Below are positions 6,276 through 9,044 of a stretch of DNA of 9,044 nt, piece after piece. Numbering within the stretch: the first letter of the stretch is position 1; every line of letters begins with the position of its first letter. The position numbers were made by a program, and so were the translations under genes. The stretch comes from Planctomycetaceae bacterium. GTDB lineage: Bacteria; Planctomycetota; Planctomycetia; Pirellulales; Thermoguttaceae. The notes beneath the pieces are model-generated. The model was not told the DNA's origin, made no database searches, and worked only from the letters and a program-made list of their open reading frames with translations. The DNA is taken from contig JAITKS010000233.1 in assembly GCA_031278315.1 (NCBI GenBank), positions 1 through 9,044 of the forward strand, given 5' to 3'.

Positions 6276-8093
6276 ATGAACCATAATTATCAGATAAATG
6301 TTATGAGGGAGTTACGTGATCAGCAGGTGCGTTACGCTCCCCGTGAGAAAAAAATAGAGCAAAGCCGCCGTGCGGAATTACTATATCGTGAGGTATCGGA
6401 AGATAAAGACCTTTCGTACATACAGGTCTGCACGAGTATAATTGAATTTAAGACAGAAATGTATCCTGATCTTGTTCTAAACGGAAAACAGTTGAAACAC
6501 GATCTGTTGCTTTTCATCGACGATCTGCACGATTCTGCCAATGTTACAATCGATGAGGCTGGAGAGAAAGTATGGACAATTGAAGAATTAACCGCAAAAT
6601 TCAAAGTAGCAAGTAAAACGATTTCACGTTGGCGAAAACAAGGATTAGTTTCACGTAAATTTATATTCGGAAAGAAAAAACGTGTAGGATTCTTGCAAAG
6701 TTCACTCGATTATTTTATGGCTAATGATTCGGAACGGATTAAACGCGGTGAAAATTTTAGTCAATTGACAACGGAAGAAAAAGAATCGATTATAAAGTTA
6801 GCGCGTCGTTTTTCTAATTCACAATTATCGCCGACTGAAGTAGCGAAACGTATCGCACGTTATATGAAACGCTCGGTCGAAACGGTACGTTATACGATAA
6901 AATCTTTTGACGATCAGAATACAGATATTCAAATTTTTCCGAATAGACATACTCCGCTTGATGAAGATGAGCGTTATGTAATTTTTCAAAAATATTGCGG
7001 CGGTGTATCTATTGAACAGTTAGCTAAATCATACAATAGAACGAGAGGAAGTATTTATCGGACTGTTGGTCAAATGCGGGCAGCGAGAATTTCAGGTTTC
7101 AATTTCGAATTTATAGACAGTCAGGAATTTCACGGTATTACGAGAGAGCAAGAGAAAGCAATTTTGGCACCTATCGCTGCGGCTATAAATGTATTAGAAA
7201 ATGATCGCGAAAGATATGTTACAAGTAATAATAGTTCCGACGAAAATTACGGCGTACAAACTTCGGCAAGACGATTTGTCGCAAAACCGGATTTTGTCGA
7301 AATAGTTGAAGAACATTCAGCTCAATATGAACGGATGCCGAATTTGACAAGTGATGAAGCCGGCGTGTTACCTTATATTTCAAGTTTGTATAAAATTCCG
7401 TTACTAAGCAGTGAGCAAGAAGTTCATCTATTTCGTAAAATGAATTACTTAAAATATAAAGCGGCAATGTTGAGATCAAAACATGATTCGACACGGCCGA
7501 AAGCGGTTTTGATGTCTCGGATAGAGGAATTGTACAACATGGCGAATTCAACAAAAAATGAAATTGTTGCAGCGAATTTAAGATTAGTTGTATCAATTGC
7601 GAAAAGGCATGTCGGGGCGTGCTGTAATTTTTTTGACTTGGTAAGTGACGGCAATCTTTCGCTCTTACGTGCTGTTGAGAAATTTGATTATAGTCGAGGT
7701 AATCGTTTTAGCACGTATGCGACTTGGGCTATTACAAGAAATTACGCAAGAACAATTCCAGACGAAAAACGGCATAGAGACAGATATCATTTGAACGAAG
7801 ACGAATTATTGGATAAAGCAATTGATAAACGCAGTGATTTACAACTTATGGAACGTTATCAAATCGAGCGTGAGCAGCAAGTCGATATGTTGTTGAACAC
7901 GTTAAACGAGCGGGAACAGCGAATCATTGTAAGCCGTTTTGGTATTGGTCATACGAAATCTCCGTTGACATTGAATGAGGTAGGCGTTGAAATAGGAATT
8001 ACTAAAGAACGTGTACGTCAAATAGAAGCAAGAGCATTAGCGAAATTAAGAAAAGTCGCAGAGAACGAAAAACTAGAAATCCCTGGTCTATAA
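6276..8093 (+). CDS. Planctomycete-type sigma-70 family RNA polymerase sigma factor with N-terminal HTH extension
   Basis: A complete 605-residue sigma factor. The C-terminal part is sigma-70: region 1.2 at about 364-390 (LPYISSLYKIPLLSSEQEV), region 2 at about 425-497 (VAANLRLVVSIAKRHV, FSTYATW) and region 4 at about 535-595 (LNEREQRIIVSRFG, then ITKERVRQIEARAL). The -35-reading residues E585, R588 and Q589 of E. coli RpoD are kept as E578, R581 and Q582. Only about 38 residues join regions 2 and 4, so region 3 is largely missing. At the -10-reading helix WW becomes WA (484-485), and Q437 and T440 become R488 and A491. Residues 1-360 are a family-specific extension with three helix-turn-helix-like stretches (about 100-122, 185-208, 235-265). 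From memory this architecture belongs to planctomycetes, where several paralogues are common. It is a single-gene unit with its own terminator. Which promoters it reads is unknown. Confidence 0.93.
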   Translation: MNHNYQINVMRELRDQQVRYAPREKKIEQSRRAELLYREVSEDKDLSYIQVCTSIIEFKTEMYPDLVLNGKQLKHDLLLFIDDLHDSANVTIDEAGEKVWTIEELTAKFKVASKTISRWRKQGLVSRKFIFGKKKRVGFLQSSLDYFMANDSERIKRGENFSQLTTEEKESIIKLARRFSNSQLSPTEVAKRIARYMKRSVETVRYTIKSFDDQNTDIQIFPNRHTPLDEDERYVIFQKYCGGVSIEQLAKSYNRTRGSIYRTVGQMRAARISGFNFEFIDSQEFHGITREQEKAILAPIAAAINVLENDRERYVTSNNSSDENYGVQTSARRFVAKPDFVEIVEEHSAQYERMPNLTSDEAGVLPYISSLYKIPLLSSEQEVHLFRKMNYLKYKAAMLRSKHDSTRPKAVLMSRIEELYNMANSTKNEIVAANLRLVVSIAKRHVGACCNFFDLVSDGNLSLLRAVEKFDYSRGNRFSTYATWAITRNYARTIPDEKRHRDRYHLNEDELLDKAIDKRSDLQLMERYQIEREQQVDMLLNTLNEREQRIIVSRFGIGHTKSPLTLNEVGVEIGITKERVRQIEARALAKLRKVAENEKLEIPGL

Positions 8094-8152
8094 AAATTCA
8101 TTCTCTATATATTCTCCATACCTTATCATATTTCCGAATGGGTATCTTCAAT

Positions 8153-8189
8153 AATCGTGTGTGGTGTAAGCATCACACCGATTTTTTTT
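8153..8189 (+). terminator. Intrinsic terminator of the sigma gene
   Basis: GTGTGGTG (8159-8166) pairs with CATCACAC (8171-8178) around a TAAG loop with one G-T wobble, and AATCG/CGATT extends the stem outward past a single bulged T. A run of eight T (8182-8189) follows. It lies 60 bases after the stop and has every feature of a Rho-independent terminator. Confidence 0.88.
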
Positions 8190-8231
8190 ATTGACCGCTG
8201 AGAACACAAAGAAAGAATATTTTGCAATTTT

Positions 8232-8255
8232 AGATTTTAGATTTTGGTAATATAT
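8232..8255. repeat. Heptamer AGATTTT x2 plus GGTAATATAT
   Basis: Two copies of AGATTTT (8232-8245) precede GGTAATATAT. The layout matches the heptad tract at 3089-3160, which ends in AGTAATATAT, suggesting degenerate members of one family. Confidence 0.45.
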
Positions 8256-8268
8256 CAAAAAAATGTCT

Positions 8269-8298
8269 GTAGAGACACAATGTCTTGTGTATCTCTGT
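8269..8298. repeat. REP-like palindrome
   Basis: AGAGACACAA (8271-8280) pairs with TTGTGT-AT-CTCT (8285-8296) around TGTC with a two-base bulge, and two wobble pairs extend it outward. The GTAGAGAC...TCTCT pattern resembles palindromes dispersed in many copies in cyanobacterial and some other genomes. Whether it is repeated in this genome cannot be seen from one window. Confidence 0.5.
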
Positions 8299-8450
8299 TA
8301 TGGAATAAACGTAAAATATTGTTGAATTTTTGTTTTTCATTTTTTATTTTTTACATCGAAAAGGTATTTCCAATATTGTCGTGCGTTGATTACTCACCGC
8401 ACACGTAACCAATTGTTTACATATTTTTGCGAGCAGTTAAAATGTCTGTG

Positions 8451-8471
8451 TTCTAGTTTCGTTGACTAGAA
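8451..8471. other. 7-bp hairpin
   Basis: TTCTAGT (8451-8457) and ACTAGAA (8465-8471) are perfect complements around a seven-base loop, with no T-run after them. Role unknown. Confidence 0.4.
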
Positions 8472-8578
8472 ACATTTGTTGTCAAATTGACTCGATCTAG
8501 TTTGCGTCTTTCACAAAGAATTTCTTTTAAAAATCAGACGTAGGTTTCTCCCGTTGATTTCGTAACAATTAAAGTTTG

Positions 8579-8601
8579 AGTAATATATAAGTAGAATTTT
8601 T
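8579..8601. repeat. Second copy of AGTAATATAT..GAATTTTT motif
   Basis: This 23-base stretch matches 3151-3173 at 20 positions: AGTAATATAT, then GT and GAATTTTT, with three differences between. The two copies are 5.4 kb apart, so this is a dispersed repeat, although its AT-richness lowers the weight of the match. Confidence 0.45.
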
Positions 8602-8748
8602 GTTTTTCAATTTTTTTGGAGTTATGAATTTTAAGAATTAATCAAACTAGCCATGAAAGGGCGATAGTAAATAAAGCCGCGATTATTAACAACAATTATC
8701 ATTCCTTTGATATATTGAATATTTTTGATTTGGTCGAACAACTCAAAT

Positions 8749-8770
8749 CAGATATTGAGCAGATATTGAG
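8749..8770. repeat. Direct duplication of CAGATATTGAG
   Basis: Two adjacent perfect copies of the 11-mer lie about 115 bases before the ATPase start. Confidence 0.85.
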
Positions 8771-8883
8771 AATCAGTAATCTTTCGTATGTATTTTGTTT
8801 TTTCAGTATTTTTTCCAATACGAAATAAACAAAAATACAAAACAAACTAACATTTATCGAATACTTTTAATTTTTTAATAGCG

Positions 8884-9044
8884 ATGAAATATTTTAACGT
8901 AGCCGGTCCTTGTAACGAACAGGAACATTATATGATCAAAGCATCTAACCGTCTGCAAGGCGTGGAGGAGTTGATAAACAGCAGACAATATTTTGTGATT
9001 CACGCATCACGTCAGAGCGGGAAAACAACGTATTTGCTGGATTT
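8884..9044 (+). CDS. AAA/P-loop ATPase, N-terminal part, cut by the window edge
   Basis: The first 53 codons of an open frame that runs off the right end. It begins MKYFNVAGPCNEQEHYMI, then a predicted helix (LQGVEELINSRQ), a beta strand YFVIHA and the Walker A loop SRQSGKTT at 42-49. The pattern 'FN..GPC.P..HYM...RL..V..LI....YFV.HA.RQ.GKTT' is one I know from a large family of AAA-like ATP-binding proteins (AAA_35/AAA_16 type) that often occur in many copies per genome and have no settled function. The ATG follows an in-frame stop at 8848-8850 and is the natural start, but no Shine-Dalgarno sequence precedes it. The C-terminal domain, which would indicate the role, is outside the window. 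Confidence 0.82.
   Translation, partial: MKYFNVAGPCNEQEHYMIKASNRLQGVEELINSRQYFVIHASRQSGKTTYLLD

Larger units (their letters stand above)
8190..8883. other. Repeat-rich AT gap before the ATPase gene
   Basis: No gene is seen. It carries an AT-rich dispersed repeat (8232-8255 and 8579-8601), a REP-like palindrome (8269-8298), a duplicated GAATTTTTGTTTTTCA (8324-8339, 8594-8609), a seven-bp hairpin (8451-8471), an inverted repeat TGATTTG/CAAATCA (8726-8750) and an 11-bp direct duplication (8749-8770). The promoter of the downstream gene is not evident. Confidence 0.55.

Noticed and set aside
6332..7654. Antisense frames within the sigma gene
   Set aside because: They are shadows of a well-supported coding sequence with no start signals of their own.

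Overview
The window looks like a piece of chromosome from an AT-rich member of the Planctomycetota. The strongest evidence is the 605-residue sigma factor at 6276-8093. Its opening (a MNxxYQIN..RELRDQQVRYAPREKK-type start), several helix-turn-helix segments and a C-terminal sigma-70 core match, from memory, a sigma family I know only from planctomycetes. The Rho protein has a bacterial core with an Asn/Arg-rich N-terminus, which is compatible. This assignment is recognition, not a database result.

Layout: rho (minus strand, 1-1296) starts the window and reads leftwards from a structured leader. A gap of about 3.6 kb follows (1297-4924) with no convincing intact gene. It holds a short decayed-looking reading frame (2589-2747), simple tandem repeats, a 200-bp segment bounded by inverted repeats (3169-3368), a consensus-like promoter with a hairpin behind it (3726-3787) and a cluster of further hairpins (4177-4345). 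A lone TetR-family regulator lies at 4925-5581, followed by a 14-bp tandem array and a terminator-like hairpin. The sigma gene follows, with a long leader that contains a 12-codon upstream frame, a very strong ribosome binding site and a clear intrinsic terminator (8153-8189). A last gap of about 0.8 kb carries palindromic and dispersed AT-rich repeats and leads to the first 53 codons of an AAA/P-loop ATPase that runs off the right edge.

The genes do not form an operon: each is separated by hundreds to thousands of bases. Two encode core transcription functions (termination and initiation) and one a local repressor, so the region is regulatory in flavour, but nothing shows that they act together. 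Only about 43% of the window is coding, low for a bacterium, and the gaps are visibly more AT-rich than the genes and full of short repeats. I found no tRNA, rRNA, CRISPR array, transposase or clear phage gene. I do not see strong evidence for a new multi-gene system. The best leads are the unusual sigma factor with its leader frame, the structured gap elements and the repeat arrays.
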